NCBI RefSeq assembly: GCF_964204645.1
Contig: NC_134034.1
Coordinates: 2,946,072-3,010,071, forward strand
Reading direction: 5' to 3'
Origin: Tubulanus polymorphus
Lineage: Eukaryota; Nemertea; Palaeonemertea; Tubulaniformes; Tubulanidae
Length of the DNA stretch: 64,000 nucleotides
The position numbers and the translations under genes are program-made. The notes under the pieces were generated by a model, which saw nothing but the letters and a program-made list of their open reading frames with translations, was not told the DNA's origin and searched no databases. Shown piece after piece: positions 32,906-45,090 of the stretch (position 1 is its first letter; every line of letters begins with the position of its first letter).

Positions 32906-35447
32906 ATCGTCATCATCATCATCGTCGTCGTCGTCATCTTCATCTTCGATTCTAAAAGAAAATAACCGTAGAACGTGTGACTTCATTAGTTTTCGACTAC
33001 GCTGGAATAGGTGTCACGTGTTGCACTACATTGTATATACCGGTACTAATTTCTCTACCATATAACGTAACTCCTACTAAAGTGCTGATGAATTCATTCA
33101 GTCTTCTGATCTTTTTAACAACGTGCCAAGTCCTCGCGTACAAGCTCAGTTTTGTTGTTATCGGCTCAATCTTACTTTGTTGAGACAAGTTTATTAAATT
33201 CTTAGATTTAGTGGAACCCACCAATGAATGAGAATCTGGTTCACTTAGTCTATGGGCAGAATCATGTAAATATATTTCCTTTTCTACTGATTCGTTGTTC
33301 ATTGACGATAGCACTTGGTTATGATGAATAAACTAACTTGTTACTCGTAAAAAAATTACTCGCGGGCCGAAAGACTTAGGTAAATGTGATATTGTCAGTG
33401 GTGAAAACTTACATGAATTGCGGTTTAGCCGAACAAACGAAACCATCGAGTTCCTCGTCGCACGACACCGCCCGCCATAACCCACCACGTGACGTATCGA
33501 TAGCCATACACGTCCGGTTCGGGTTCTCTGCTGTTATACCTTCACCGACGCCCCAGTTTGTAAACTCACTATACTTTGAAAAAAAGAAAGTATCCTTGAA
33601 AAAAAACGATTTTTTTAACATCCGTACTCTTTAGCCTAGGTTAGTTCTGTCAGGATTAGTTCATTTCCACATTTCGACGTAGCTTTTAAGTCAAATTTTA
33701 ACTTCGCAATCTGGTAACGGAAGAAATTCTCAGTTCCTTCCGTAGTTGGCAGACGACATTCAAGATGGCTGTCTCTAAACGAATCTCCTTTCTATTGCCG
33801 ATTTGGATCTACTCGCAGCCCCGTTTCCCGGAAGTTTGTACGTAAAATCAGGAGTGGACAATACCCACTACAAACAGAATTGTTATCGCCTGACGATGGT
33901 CGCTGGAAAAGATTCCATAATGTCGGGTCTTTTGTTTTTTATTCTTGAATTATGAATTTCATTTCTAATCTTTTTGTGTATAGTGGGTTATTAACTATTG
34001 TCTATTCTTCACGGGTTATTTCACTAGATCCAGTTCCACAGTTATGAGTTGACTCTAAGATGAATTAGTACATATTCGATCAGTGAGCTAACTCTGAGTC
34101 AAATATCAACTAACAAATTTGGAACTGGATCCGGGAGATTTATGTAGGCAGCATCTTTCGCGAAAAAGGTCTACGTGGGGATATTCTCGGATCCGAAGTG
34201 TGGATACTAACGCAATTGAATTACGTATATACACACGACTGTGGAACTGCGGCCGCAGTTCCACACGGATCAGGTGGATTCTTTTTATATAATTACCCGG
34301 TTGTTTTTAGAAATATAAGCCCATCCGACCTCCTCCGACTGAAGAACAGCTAGAAGACAAATAAACAAGATATTACTAATTAGTCGTATCTACACACAAA
34401 CGCTACGGAGCAGACAGATATATATACTCGTAGTTTATGCAAATGAGGACGTTTCTATTATTACACAATCTGTCACGAAATGCATATCGCGACCTGTCGC
34501 GAACACGAACTTACACATCAGAACGTATAGAGTATTCTACATGCTCACGCGATACCTGCCTTCATTTGCATAATCGATTTTTTTAGCTGGTTAAGTGTGC
34601 CGACATTTGAATATCGATTTACGCCTACAGAATTTGAATGTACGTAGAATTCCCCTAGAGGACGTTCGTACGTACGTGACGGAACTGATTTGAATCTATA
34701 GGACAATTGAAAAATTTAACCGTCACCTCTCTACCGTTTTACTATACCGTTAGCTAAGATGTTATCGTGGAGCGATCTGATGCTGGCTAGTTTCGCTCCT
34801 TTCTCTCGGCATTCCTCCTTCGCCTCCTCGTACGTTTTTTCGTCGTCGTCGACGAGAAAACATTGCTCGCCCGACTGAAACCAACCTCCGGGACAATTCA
34901 CATTCACCGCCGCTGAAAATATGTTTAGAAATTGAAATCTGAAAATATGTTAGCAGAAACTGAAATCTATTCGTGAAATTACAATCGATCAATAAAATCA
35001 GTTTATTTCACTACTGTCCAAATGTTGCGATAAAACTGAAAATGAATTAATTGAATTTTGGATGGTCAAATTTAAGATCTAGCTGCAGATCCGGCTATGA
35101 CCTCGGCTCGAAAAATCTGTACTTAAATAAATGTAAGATCAGTAAGGGAATGTTTATTTTTAGTTTAGTAGAACTCTAATATGTTTGATAGCCTTACAAC
35201 TCTCTTTTTACTGCAAGTAACAGTGTAACCCTAGCGGATCTTAAGAGACAGCCTGACTAGAGTCTTAACAGACAACCAGAGCTTGTCCGTGGCTTCGATA
35301 CCAACGCCAGAGGTGGTTTCGAACCAGGGACCTTTTGGTTCCCAGTCTAACCTGAGCTAACCGCACTGGACTGTATATGTTATATAAACCCTTACCTGCG
35401 CCAAATCCTGAAACCAGCAGCCAAACGAGCAACAACTGGGAATCCAT
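32249..35447 (-). CDS. Secreted C-type lectin-like protein with poly-aspartate tail
   Basis: Exons 35447-35396, 34912-34748, 34349-34297, 33573-33413 and 32951-32249 join in phase to 377 residues. A signal peptide (MDSQLLLVWLLVSGFGA) precedes one C-type lectin domain: CPGGWFQSGEQCF, a helix CREKGAKLASI, VGWAYIS, FTNWGVGEG, then RTCMAID and WRAVSCDEELDGFVC. The canonical calcium/sugar motifs (EPN or QPD, and WND) read EGI and WRA, so standard carbohydrate binding is unlikely. The last exon encodes IIEDE, about 24 Asp in a row, a Ser/Lys/Glu-rich region of about 180 residues, and a second DDDDDDEE run. The Asp run mixes GAC and GAT codons. Acidic tails like this occur in extracellular mineral-associated proteins of molluscs; a role in calcium binding or shell matrix is inference. 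No transmembrane segment is seen. Confidence 0.85.
33885..34020 (+). mobile_element. Diverged Penelope-like end in a lectin-gene intron
   Basis: CTGACGATGGTCGCTGG (33890 on), TAATGTCGGGTCTTTT, TAATCTTTTTGTGTATAGTGGG and a final CTATTCTTCACGGG match the order of the 28250-28500 element, with many differences. Stem II of the hammerhead-like part does not close well. Confidence 0.4.
35300..35370 (-). mobile_element. tRNA-derived SINE head
   Basis: Read on the minus strand: GCGGTTAGCTCAGGTTAGACTGG gives an A box, and GGTCCCTGGTTCGAAACC a T arm with B box. The anticodon stem does not fold properly and no acceptor stem closes, so it is a SINE and not a tRNA gene. It lies in intron 1 of the lectin gene. 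Confidence 0.6.
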
Positions 35448-37791
35448 ATTCTAAACTATAATACACTCTGAAACCGGCGAATATGTGGAGAGAATATTTA
35501 TCTAATTAGCATTTTTAATCGAACACTCGAGTTTTTTACTATTTTACTGATTCGCTGCATTTTTCCACTTCATCAACTCACTTTTAATTCTAGTGGTAGC
35601 CTCTAAAATCCTAGGTGTGACGATCATATTACGATATATCCGTCGTTGGTCGATACTCTTCCAACCCCTCGTTTGTTAGAAGTTACCGTTTGAAAATCGA
35701 TATATTTGAATATTTGAATATTCTCATGATATTTGTTTTGGCTGTTCATTATAAAGTATAATATTGACTGTAACACATTTAGAACAATCTGTTTTTTTGT
35801 GAATCTCGATGTTTGCTAGAAAAAGCTGATGAGTGGGCCCATCTTGTACTCTCCCTCTCTAATACTTTGAGGACAAAAGTATAACTAGTTTTATTTCAGG
35901 ATGGAGAGCTGGCAAAGATAGCGAAATATTTCGAATAGCCGCCAAATTTGATGATTTATGGTACTGCATTTACGTGCATTGCGTGCGAAGTCAATCCAGA
36001 TTACCGCAGCAAGAAATTCAGTCAGTTAGTCAGTCAGTCAGTCCAGTCAGTCAGTCAGTCAGTCAGTCAGTCAGTCAGTCAGTCAGTCAGTCAGTCAGTC
36101 AGTCAGTCAGTCAGTCAGTCAGTCAGTCAGTCAGTCAGTCAGTCAGTCAGTCAGTCAGTCAGTCAGTCAGTCAGTCAGTCAGTCAGTCAGTCAGTCAGTC
36201 AGTCAGTCAGTCAGTCAGTCAGTCAGTCAGTCAGTCAGTCAGTCAGTCAGTCAGTCAGTCAGTCAGTCAGTCAGTCAGTCAGTCAGTCAGTCAGTCAGTC
36301 AGTCAGTCAGTCAGTCAGTCAGTCAGTCAGTCAGTCAGTCAGTCAGTCAGTCAGTCAGTCAGTCAGTCAGTCAGTCAGTCAGTCAGTCAGTCAGTCAGTC
36401 AGTCAGTCAGTCAGTCAGTCAGTCAGTCCAGTCAGTCAGTCAGTCAGTCAGACAGCCAGCCAGCCAGCTAGCCCAGCCAGCTTGATCAACTGGGCCCAGG
36501 TCTTTAAAGTCAATCCTTAGCCGTTTATCCGCGCAACACTTCGAATTCGAAATCTAGTGAACAGATTCACAACAACACGACGAAGAATAAATTACAAAAC
36601 GTACCGTACGCATTACTTTTTATACAATTTATACAGATGCATTTATTTTACAGGCAAAATTATATTCAATAAATAACTTATATTTACAAACATACATAAA
36701 ATATAAAAGAACAGATTGTAGAAATCGTAGAAGAACAGAACTACCCAGCACTACATTAAGCTTGTTAGTAGTTAAGCTTGTTAGTAGTGCGTAGTTCTGC
36801 GTAGTTGTACGTAGTACCGCAGAGAATTTATATTTATGTTTCACTTTTTACAACATTGTCGAGCAAAACAGAAATCATTACACGTCACACACATTGTGAA
36901 ATACGCCCTCTAGCGGCGGAATTGTAAGTCAGTTTATTAGAAAATTTAGAAATTTTACCACGTTTAGATACGTAATTATAGCTTTAATTGTGCGTTATAT
37001 GGGATGCAACGCCCCGGGTCAACACCTCCCCCCAAGCACACCTATTCGTGACGATGCAATCATCGGAGTGAATTCCAATTCACGACGTTTTGATTTAGGG
37101 CTATCTATACACATATAGATTTGCATAAATGCGCGTCTTAACCAAATCAATGTCAAACTGTATATACGCACACCACACATATGCATTGATGTAACATAAC
37201 TTTGTCCTATAGTCGGCTAGAGAGATGACACTTCGAACACTGCGCACCTCACCTCCTCTTGTGGCCCGCGACTTGGGATATAAACCCCGCTATCTCCTGC
37301 CGCCGGGTAAATCGGCGCCAGAATTACTCGCGAACTTATAAATCGATCTATTTACAACGTCGATATTCTTGGCAACCATATACACACGTGACTGTCTCCG
37401 TTATCAACGAAGTTGAAGGCAAAAGTATAACGAAACGAACTGGCCGAGAATTTCGCGTTTCGACCCAACCGTGCGGGCCATCTTTAAACATTTAATTTCA
37501 AAAATGAAATAGAATTGGGCCGAAATGTCGAATTCTCATCAAGTTATTTCATTAATACGGGTTTTTACTTGACATAGTTATTCTTCCCTCAGATCCCATC
37601 GCAATCGTTATTCTGATATGTACCGGGTATACGTTGTTTCGCAATATTTCCCTTATATTCGAAGTTTGATGCTGTTTTGATGAGTTTTTAAATTACACAT
37701 TACAAATTCCGCATTATTTGTCCTCCTCGCTTAATAACGAATCTTTCTTCTCGGATTCGAGTTGTATTTTCTCGCGGAGTCGTCGCTCGAA
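35448..37791. other. Intergenic stretch with a long tetranucleotide repeat
   Basis: Apart from the (CAGT)n tract, 36900-37500 is moderately complex sequence without a supported exon. 37490-37610 shows CCGAAATGTCGAATTC and a TTAATACGGGTTTTTACTTGACATAG segment, a likely decayed Penelope-like end. Confidence 0.5.
36024..36455. repeat. (CAGT)n microsatellite, about 100 units
   Basis: A nearly perfect tetranucleotide tract of over 400 bases with single interruptions near both ends (GTCCAGTC). Because 4 and 3 share no factor, every forward frame reads Ser-Val-Ser-Gln. The two long open frames across it (35948-36520 and 35974-36471) are therefore artefacts. Confidence 0.97.
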
Positions 37792-40700
37792 TTAGCTGTC
37801 GATGTTCGACAGCTGCGACGACGGGTCGGTTTTCTTTGCGTTGACGACCTTCTCGAACCACAGCGCCGTCGGCAGATTCTGACAGCCCAGATACTGCTGT
37901 CGGAGTTCTTTGTCGGAGAAGCGCGGCGTGACGTCACAGGGCGCTCCGAATATGGTCGCGTTCACGTGATTCAGCAAACTCTCGCCGACTTCCGGTCGCG
38001 AAAATCGCACTTTATCGGCGCTAGCCTGGAAATAGAAACAAAACATAAATGATGATTACATGGGATTGAGGCGGCCATCTTTTTGTGTAAGTGTCGTCAA
38101 TAGATCACAGATAACTAGTATAAAGGCAATTTGGTGACGTCGTTAGGGATGATTATAGAGGAAACCATCTTTTATGGATCAAATCACCCGGCGGAATTTG
38201 ACTATTTTGGGAGGGAGGGAGATCTATGGGGGTGACTATCTAGGAGGGTCAACCAATCTAATGAATAGCCGGTAATTTGATGATGTCATATGGGGATCTA
38301 TGCGGGCAGACATCTTTTGTTAATCATTCACAATTGGGGCATTTTTGGGGGATATATGAGTGCATGGAAGCGTCATTGTCGAATTACTTGTAGATGTACT
38401 TGTAGATTACTTGTACTTGTAGGCTATTATTTAGTGATGTCATAAGGGGATTCGTAGAGGTAGCCATCTTTTCTGGACGGGTATATCGATTGTGAATCGC
38501 TGTGAGAAGGCAATGGTATCGTAGAGGATTTACATAGAGGCCCATCTTTTGTGAAAGGGTTGGAAAATCCGTAGGGCAACGGAATGACGTCATAAGGGGA
38601 ATTCCATTCTGGGAGCGTCGTTAGATCACTAGTAAGGTAATTGATGATGTCATTGGAGATTTGTAAAAAGTAAGATTACTTTATATCGATGTATTAGTTA
38701 GCTTACCAAATGGGCGTTACGCGTACACGAATGCGTGTGGTCGTAGCTCGCCCAGTGTTCGGTGAAGTCGGAGGCCCACGAATATTCGTTATCGCTCCCG
38801 CTAGCGAATACTATCACGTTGGCGTGGCTCGCCGTCGATTTCTGGAAGGCCCGGGCAATTTCTCCGGAGTAACTCTGATCGGCGATTAGGTGCACCTGGC
38901 GAGCCGTGCACCCGTCCAAATCGGAGAGTAACTCCTCTACCGAATAGCGTTCGTGTTCTTCCATCTGCGAAGAAAATTGAAATGATTTTAGTTGAAGTTT
39001 TTTTTCTTGCTGTAAAACCACTAGGTAAAATTCACGTTTTCTCAAACGTTACACCTAAATTGGGTCAAGTCGACGCGACCAAAATGAATACGAATGGTCG
39101 ATCGAGTGCTGATCCGGGAGCCTAAAAATTCAGCTCAAAGTTGACCGGCTTTTGACAACGAAACGATAAGGATTTATTTACACTCAGATACATGGAGGGA
39201 GACTATTGTGTATACAATATTTACAATCAACAGAAAATATAACCTTGTCTTTGAGTGAAGACCGAGTGCTCGTCACGCCATCTGGCGGTATAGCTGGTGT
39301 TATATTTCGTCGCTAGCTCATCGAATAAATTTGATATTTTGATGGTGTCTATATTGTTAATGTAATGTGTACTTACTATTCCGTCTGAATTAGCGTCCCA
39401 CAGTAAACTGGTGCCGTCGCTGAGACCGGGGTTATTGAGATATATCACTAGCGAGTCGACGCAGTGAGGCGTGACGCACATCTTCTTAATGTGATACCGC
39501 ATCGCTAACTTCATCGCTGCCGGGTGGATTTCCAGGTTCTCGTCGCTTTCTGCTTGAAATTGAAAATTTCGGAAATCATTTCATTCGTTTATTTGTTTAT
39601 GTTCTACGTCGTTTTGATCTTGGTTTCCCAAAGACTAAACCTTTTAGATTGTTCATTTAACCTCATGACGGGATCGTGGCTTTTTTGGCGTCGCCCGCAC
39701 ACTGCAAGCAGCCAGCAGGACTCGAACCCGCTTGACACTCGGCACTGATAGTGAACGCAACAGCATCACGTATTAGTTTTCAAATTTGGTTTTGTTTTCC
39801 AAAATATGTTGCGAATGATATCGTTGCCTTCTTGTGCGATTCCCAGTTGTACGACTCGAATCGGAATTGTACAACTGGGGCTAGATCTCGTTTAACTATC
39901 AGTTGTACAACTGGGATCCTGATGAACCTTTGCACATTAAATGTTGGTCTATAACTTAACAGTTAGCTCAATATTTCTACTGTCATAGTCATTTCGTGCC
40001 CATAGCTGCAACGATCATATCCATTATATATCCAGTTATACCCATTTCCCCCAGGATTTGGGGCTTAAAAACCTTCCTGTTCATGTTTATCAAACATCAC
40101 TGCAAAGACTCGCTGCATCAAACTCACCTGACAATTTAGTGGCACCGTTCGCGTAGAATATTTTGATATTTTTCTTCACGAAGCCGTGATTCGCCAGCAT
40201 ATTGAACATATTGACGAGATTACCGCGGTGTCTGGGCTGACCCGTCTGGCGGTTCCAGCCGCCCGAGATCAGCACCGCCTGGTCGCAGATTTCGAACATT
40301 CGGCAGCTGGTTTTGATCGTTTCCTGCGTCGTTTCGCAGCGTTTCGTGTTGTCCCGCAACGCGTTGCAGACGATACGCGCCGTTTCGTTTTTCGGTCTCA
40401 ACTGCGGGCATCGTTTGAATCCGATGACGTCATCGCGGCAGTTCAGCCGCTGTCGTCTGCTGGCGTCGGACGACAGGTAGACGATCGGCAGGAAATTGAT
40501 CTCGCATCGCCGGTGGAAATTTCGTCGTCGACGTCGCCTGGATAACGCGTTCTTACACCGTTTCTTCAGCGCCAAGGAGAGACATTCCCCGTTTCCTGCA
40601 AAATGTATTCAACATGACGATAAAACATGTATTATTTATACAGATATCACATTCTAACTGAATGTAGGCCTATGCTCCCTTGTAAAAATCCGCTGCTAGA

Positions 40701-43700
40701 TATCCGGCCCCTAGTGAATATCCCCACCCCGGTAAATGTCGTGTCAACATGAATTTTTCAACACGTTTCTATACACATTAGCAATTATTCTTAGTTGAAT
40801 ATAAAAAAAACGTGGATTCAATTTCTTATGAACACCATGACTTAAATTATGCGCATACGCAATTTTTAAATGATACGTATAAAATGGAGACCAGTCCTCT
40901 ATGCGGGCGTAGGGAACGGTTGGTGGAAGACCAGTCCTCTATGCGGGCGTAGGGAGCGGTTGGTGGAAGACCAGTCCTCTATGCGGGCGTAGGGAGCGGT
41001 TGGTGGAAGACCAGTCCTCTATGCGGGCGTAGGGAGCGGTTGGTGGAAGACCACACACACGGTTTTGGTGCCATTGATGGGACGGGGTTGCTTAATAACA
41101 GCTAGATGGGTCAAATAGCTGGAAAGATTCGTTAAGATGTTAACCATGGTACAGGGGTCATCAGTTACTGAAAGATGATTTGCCCCTGTACCCTGGTTTA
41201 CGCTTGACAACTATATAAGAAATCGCCCAGCAACTATTGACCCTGTACCGTGGTATTGAATGAATGAATTCATTTTGCATTTCGAAATTACATTATGAAA
41301 TAGAAAAATCTACAGGGTTTCGTGTGAATGTTTTATTTTTGACAATATGGATGGAGTAAATCATAAAATCACAGGAGACCCAGAGAAGTCATTCAAGCCT
41401 TCCGGCAACTGATCGCTCTGTACCGTGATATTTAAAAAGGACCTTTCAGCAACTGGTGGTATTCAAAATATAGATAATAACATATTGAATAACTGATCCG
41501 AACTGTCTTGAGGTGACATATGAACATTATAACGAAAATGGAATGTTAAAAATGTATATATTACAAACAACTAGCATTTCTAGCATTCTGGTAAAATTAC
41601 CACCAAATTATTCGGCGCAATAAACTAATTGCGCTTTATCAAATCTTTATTAACTGTACGTAGGATCTTAGATTAATCTTCAACATAACCCTTCTCATCA
41701 AAGCCTTGTTTATTACACGAAAGATCACAGGACCTCATCTGGGAAACAATTTTCATGGCATTTCGGCTCGGTGGCGATTATGCTTTGAAGTTCACTTCTG
41801 CGCATTGGATTAGTATTCGTCCTCTAATCGCGGAGCCGTTTCTGTTATAGATGTCACTAAATGTCTATAAATGTTTGAGAGGCTCGGCGCTATAGGTCCA
41901 ATAAATATTTATAAGCTGCCCCTGACTCGAGGCAGCGCATTTCGTGATAATTCGACTTGAAATGATTCGAATTATTGAGGAGCGAATTTTTCTTTCTTTT
42001 TTCGCTGGGATTTCATAAACAAAAATTCCTAATTTGAGTAACGCGGCAACTATGGGACCACAAATTTTCGCTTGTCGCCCAGTGAGCCCCGAATGTTGGG
42101 AAGATAACCCAATGACATGCCCAGGTGCCCAGTTGCACAAGTCGTAACTTAAGTCCAAAAGCGGACTTGAATCTTGAGACCGATCTTTTAAGTTGTGCAT
42201 ATAAAACAAAAATGGTCTTGACTGGTCTTAAGTTGTAAGATTGGCTATAGAACCAAAATTAGCTTAAACCTGGTCTCAAGATGTTATATTGGCTATAAAA
42301 CCAAAATGAGCTTGGACTGGTTTAAATCTAAGCCTTGAATAGGCAACCGAATCCTAGTCCAGTCTAAGGTCCAAAAGGGCCCTTCTCTTGAAACTGAAAG
42401 TTATTGCATCGGCTGTATATTGCACAAAGTTCGTCTTAGACCGGTCTTAGGTCTAAGCCCTGACTACGTAACCGAGTAACCGAAAAAAGTATCAGCGTTA
42501 AAAAGCTTTTAGGGTGAACGACCGGATCCCCGAACAGCCACTCGCATATGCGACTGAAATGATATCTTTCATCGAAAACAATTCACTAGCCGATACTCCA
42601 TCGCGCTATTCCGAGCCGGCCCGATAAACCGACTGATAGACAAATTTACCACGAACAAAACTTATGGTCCCAACGCAGGGAAACACGGAATCAGAACCGT
42701 TCAATCTCGGAAACATCGTTTCCCGAAACTATGTTTTTCGTTTCTCGCACACGACTCGGGAAACGTGTTTCCGTTATCTGTTTCAGTGTTTTTTTTTGCG
42801 TCGTGAGCGCGAGGGCCTATATAGTCGAACCCATACAGCAAGAATCGAATGTTTTTTTCACCTCTCGGCGAATGCATCGCTAGTACAATAAAATAGCGGC
42901 ATCGTTTGATGTTTAACGACATCAAAGACTCGTGGAAGCTCACGTGTTACCGCCTATACAATTACTCACTGATTAACGAATGGTCGTAATTCCGTGCGTG
43001 GACGGGGATGTTCAAGGCTAGTTGGGTTTTATTAAAAAATGCTATTGTTTCCCAGAAATCTCGGATAAGATCGCATATTTACGTCATCCAGGAATTTTCG
43101 AATTTGTCAAAAAATAGGCGTCCTTTCCACCGCGAAAAACTGCTCTTGACAAAATGCAGGAAAACCCTTATTTAGGCAGTTAATACCCAAACACCGACAC
43201 ACGTCCTATACATAGGCTATAACAAAAACTCTGTTAGGCGTTAGCAAAATGTTTGTCAATCTCAAAAGAAGGAATTTCGAAACTCTCGAAATTTCTTTCA
43301 AAAGATACCGAAGGGGACCTATTCCAAAAATTTATGGGGGGGGGCAACTGATTTTACCGTAATATCGTTAATAACATTTCGGGTACTTTGAAATAATCCA
43401 AAACCTCACAGGTGGGATGAGTGGTGGCATGGTGGTGCATGTGATGGAAGGTGGGATGGAAGGTGGGATGGGAGGTGGGATGGATGGTGGAATATGGATG
43501 GTGCATTTGAAATGAAAATACTCACCTAAATAAGTACCACCCTCTACCGTACAGATCGACCAAGTTGTGTCCGTATCCAGATAAAAAACGATGGTCAAGT
43601 GTCCGAAATTCGCCGCCGGGAACGGATCGATGACCACTACCGAATCGTGTTTACCGGACTTGCTCAGCCCGCCGTCCGGCAGAACGGCCGAAAACCTGCC

Positions 43701-44060
43701 GCGACTGCTCGGTTCGGCTATGTAAACATTCATCTCGGACTTATCGCGAGATTTCACGAGTTTGCAATCTTTCACGGTCATTACGAACACCTCCTTGCAG
43801 TTTTGTTTGCCGACGAACTCGTAAGCGGCGTCGGCCCAGCGTTGGTGTCGTTTCTGGCCGAATCCTCTGCCGTTTTTATTATTGTTTTCGCTATTGCCGT
43901 CGTTGATATGGTTATTATTGTTGTTATTATTGATCGTTGTCTCCGAGTCGGCTGCTCGTCCACCGCCGCCTGGAATCACGCCGAACGCGAAAGCGAAACA
44001 AAAGAAGTAGCAGACGAACAAACCGCGAGAAATCGTTCGGTTCCGATCGCGTAACGCCAT
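37792..44060 (-). CDS. Secreted protein with legumain/caspase-fold-like C-terminal half, probably inactive
   Basis: Exons 44060-43526, 40595-40128, 39549-39377, 38964-38707 and 38025-37792 join in phase to 555 residues. A signal-like hydrophobic segment (FVCYFFCFAFAFGV) precedes an Asn-rich stretch, then a region with EVFVMTVKDCKLV and SVVVIDPFPAANFGH. After an arginine run (SRRRRRRN, a possible furin site) comes a Cys-containing region. Then follow AVLISGGWNRQ with a MFNMLANHGF helix, SLVIYLNNPGLSDG, HLIADQSYSGEI and ANVIVFASGSDNEYSW. Order and spacing resemble clan CD peptidases such as legumain. The DHG His position reads NNPG and the ACESG Cys position reads ADQSYSG, so the catalytic pair seems absent. 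No named family was recognised. It is likely an extracellular non-catalytic protein. Intron 1 spans about 2.9 kb. Confidence 0.75.
38130..38690 (+). repeat. Degenerate TGATGTCATAGGGG-family repeat
   Basis: Units with GGTAATTTGATGATGTCAT, ATGGGGATCTATG, GACATCTTTT and CACTAGTAAGG lie in an intron of the 37792-44060 gene. The orientation is the same as the 9779-10440 array. Confidence 0.75.
39675..39750 (-). mobile_element. tRNA-like SINE fragment
   Basis: On the minus strand GCGGGTTCGAGTCCTGCTGG is a clear B-box/T-arm word. The 5' half is not tRNA-like. Confidence 0.4.
40888..41048. repeat. 40-base tandem repeat, four near-identical copies
   Basis: CCAGTCCTCTATGCGGGCG starts at 40891, 40931, 40971 and 41011. 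Only one base (GGGAACGG versus GGGAGCGG) differs between the first and later copies. Confidence 0.95.
42120..42480. repeat. Degenerate repeat with AAGTCC/GGTCTTAAG words
   Basis: Repeated blocks such as TTGGCTATA(G/A)AACCAAAAT and (T/C)TTAAACC(T)GGTCT occur about every 60 bases. It lies in intron 1 of the secreted-protein gene. Confidence 0.55.
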
Positions 44061-44339
44061 AGTTAGTTTTTGAACGGGAGTTTTTTGGAGTCGTTAAACG
44101 AACGCTTAAACAGCTTACTTATTCGAGCGAAGACAAGCACGACCAGACGCGACCGCTGTTCGTATCAAAATCGGAACCGATATTTTTCACACGATTTAGA
44201 TGATCTTAAATGTTTTTTTTTTTTGTAATCCGATACGCTGATTTCGATCGCGACGCGCACGGCAGCAGCTCCGGTAGATCGGTTAACGTCGATCGGTTGC
44301 GGTGTAGTTGAATGACAGGAATGCTCCGGACCGCGGCGG

Positions 44340-44346
44340 TTTTATA
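44340..44346 (-). promoter_or_regulatory. Possible TATA box of the secreted-protein gene
   Basis: On the minus strand CGTCTATAAAACCGCC lies about 280 bases upstream of the ATG at 44060. A start site near 44310 would give a 5' UTR of about 250 bases. The 84-codon minus-strand frame at 44460-44206 overlaps it and is not considered coding. Confidence 0.35.
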
Positions 44347-44639
44347 GACGAGAGCGGCCGCGCGAGTTTCGTTTTTACTTTTCGCACCTTCGCCGAATGG
44401 ATGTAGATTATCGGGCTTTGTACGCGCACTTGAATCAAAGACGCCGCCGATGACAGCCATGTCGTAAAATACCGACTAATTGACGTTACAACGGCCCAGT
44501 CGAGCGAGCTGATTGGCCGCCCGAACCAACCAGTCAGAATCGAGATATTCGAGCCGTAGTGAATTTTGGAAGCAACAGTTTGAAAGTGACGTGGAAACCC
44601 GCATCAGATATGTATGCATCAGATCGCTTTTTGCTGATG

Positions 44640-45090
44640 ATATTACATCTGAAATTCGTAGTTAATTTTCGATTGAAAATGTCTCGGATAAAGTTTTGAA
44701 CACGTGTCTATGATATAGTTCTAATATCTACTCGTTGAAGTTCATTTTTTCAATAAAATATGTCTCGGGTAAAATTTTGAACACATGCGAAGTGTTGACG
44801 GTCGGTTTTTGATGAAAGTGTGCTGATAATGTCCAGAATGTCTGATGTTTGAAGTTTATTTTCAATTAAAAATGTCTCAGGTGAAGTACTGAACACATGT
44901 GAAGTGTGAACGATCAGTATTTGAAAGTGTGCTGATACAATCTCCAGAATGTCTGATGTTTGAAGTTTATTTTCAATTTGAAATGTCTCAGGTGAAGTGC
45001 TGAACACATGTTAAGTGTGGATGATCAGTTTTTTAAATTGCGCTGATAAAATGTCTAATGTCTGATGCTTCTAGTTCATTTTATCAAACA
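44640..45090 (+). repeat. Tandem repeat of about 110-120 bases
   Basis: Four diverged units contain GAAGTTTATTTTCAAT, AAAATGTCTCAGGTGAAGT, CTGAACACATGTGAAGTG and TTTGAAAGTGTGCTGAT. A single relative lies at 9180-9395. Confidence 0.85.

Noticed and set aside
32640-33065. Plus-strand frame with a poly-serine stretch
   Set aside because: It is the antisense shadow of the poly-Asp lectin exon, which has correct splice phase on the minus strand.
35820-35850. CTGATGA followed by a GTGGGCCCATC hairpin
   Set aside because: A hammerhead needs GAAA and NUH boxes after stem II; none follows.
35948-36520. 190- and 165-codon frames of repeated SVSQ
   Set aside because: They are forced by the (CAGT)n microsatellite, which is open in every forward frame.
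44206-44460. 84-codon minus-strand frame upstream of the secreted-protein gene
   Set aside because: Overlaps a good TATA-like sequence and probable 5' UTR; no homology recognised.
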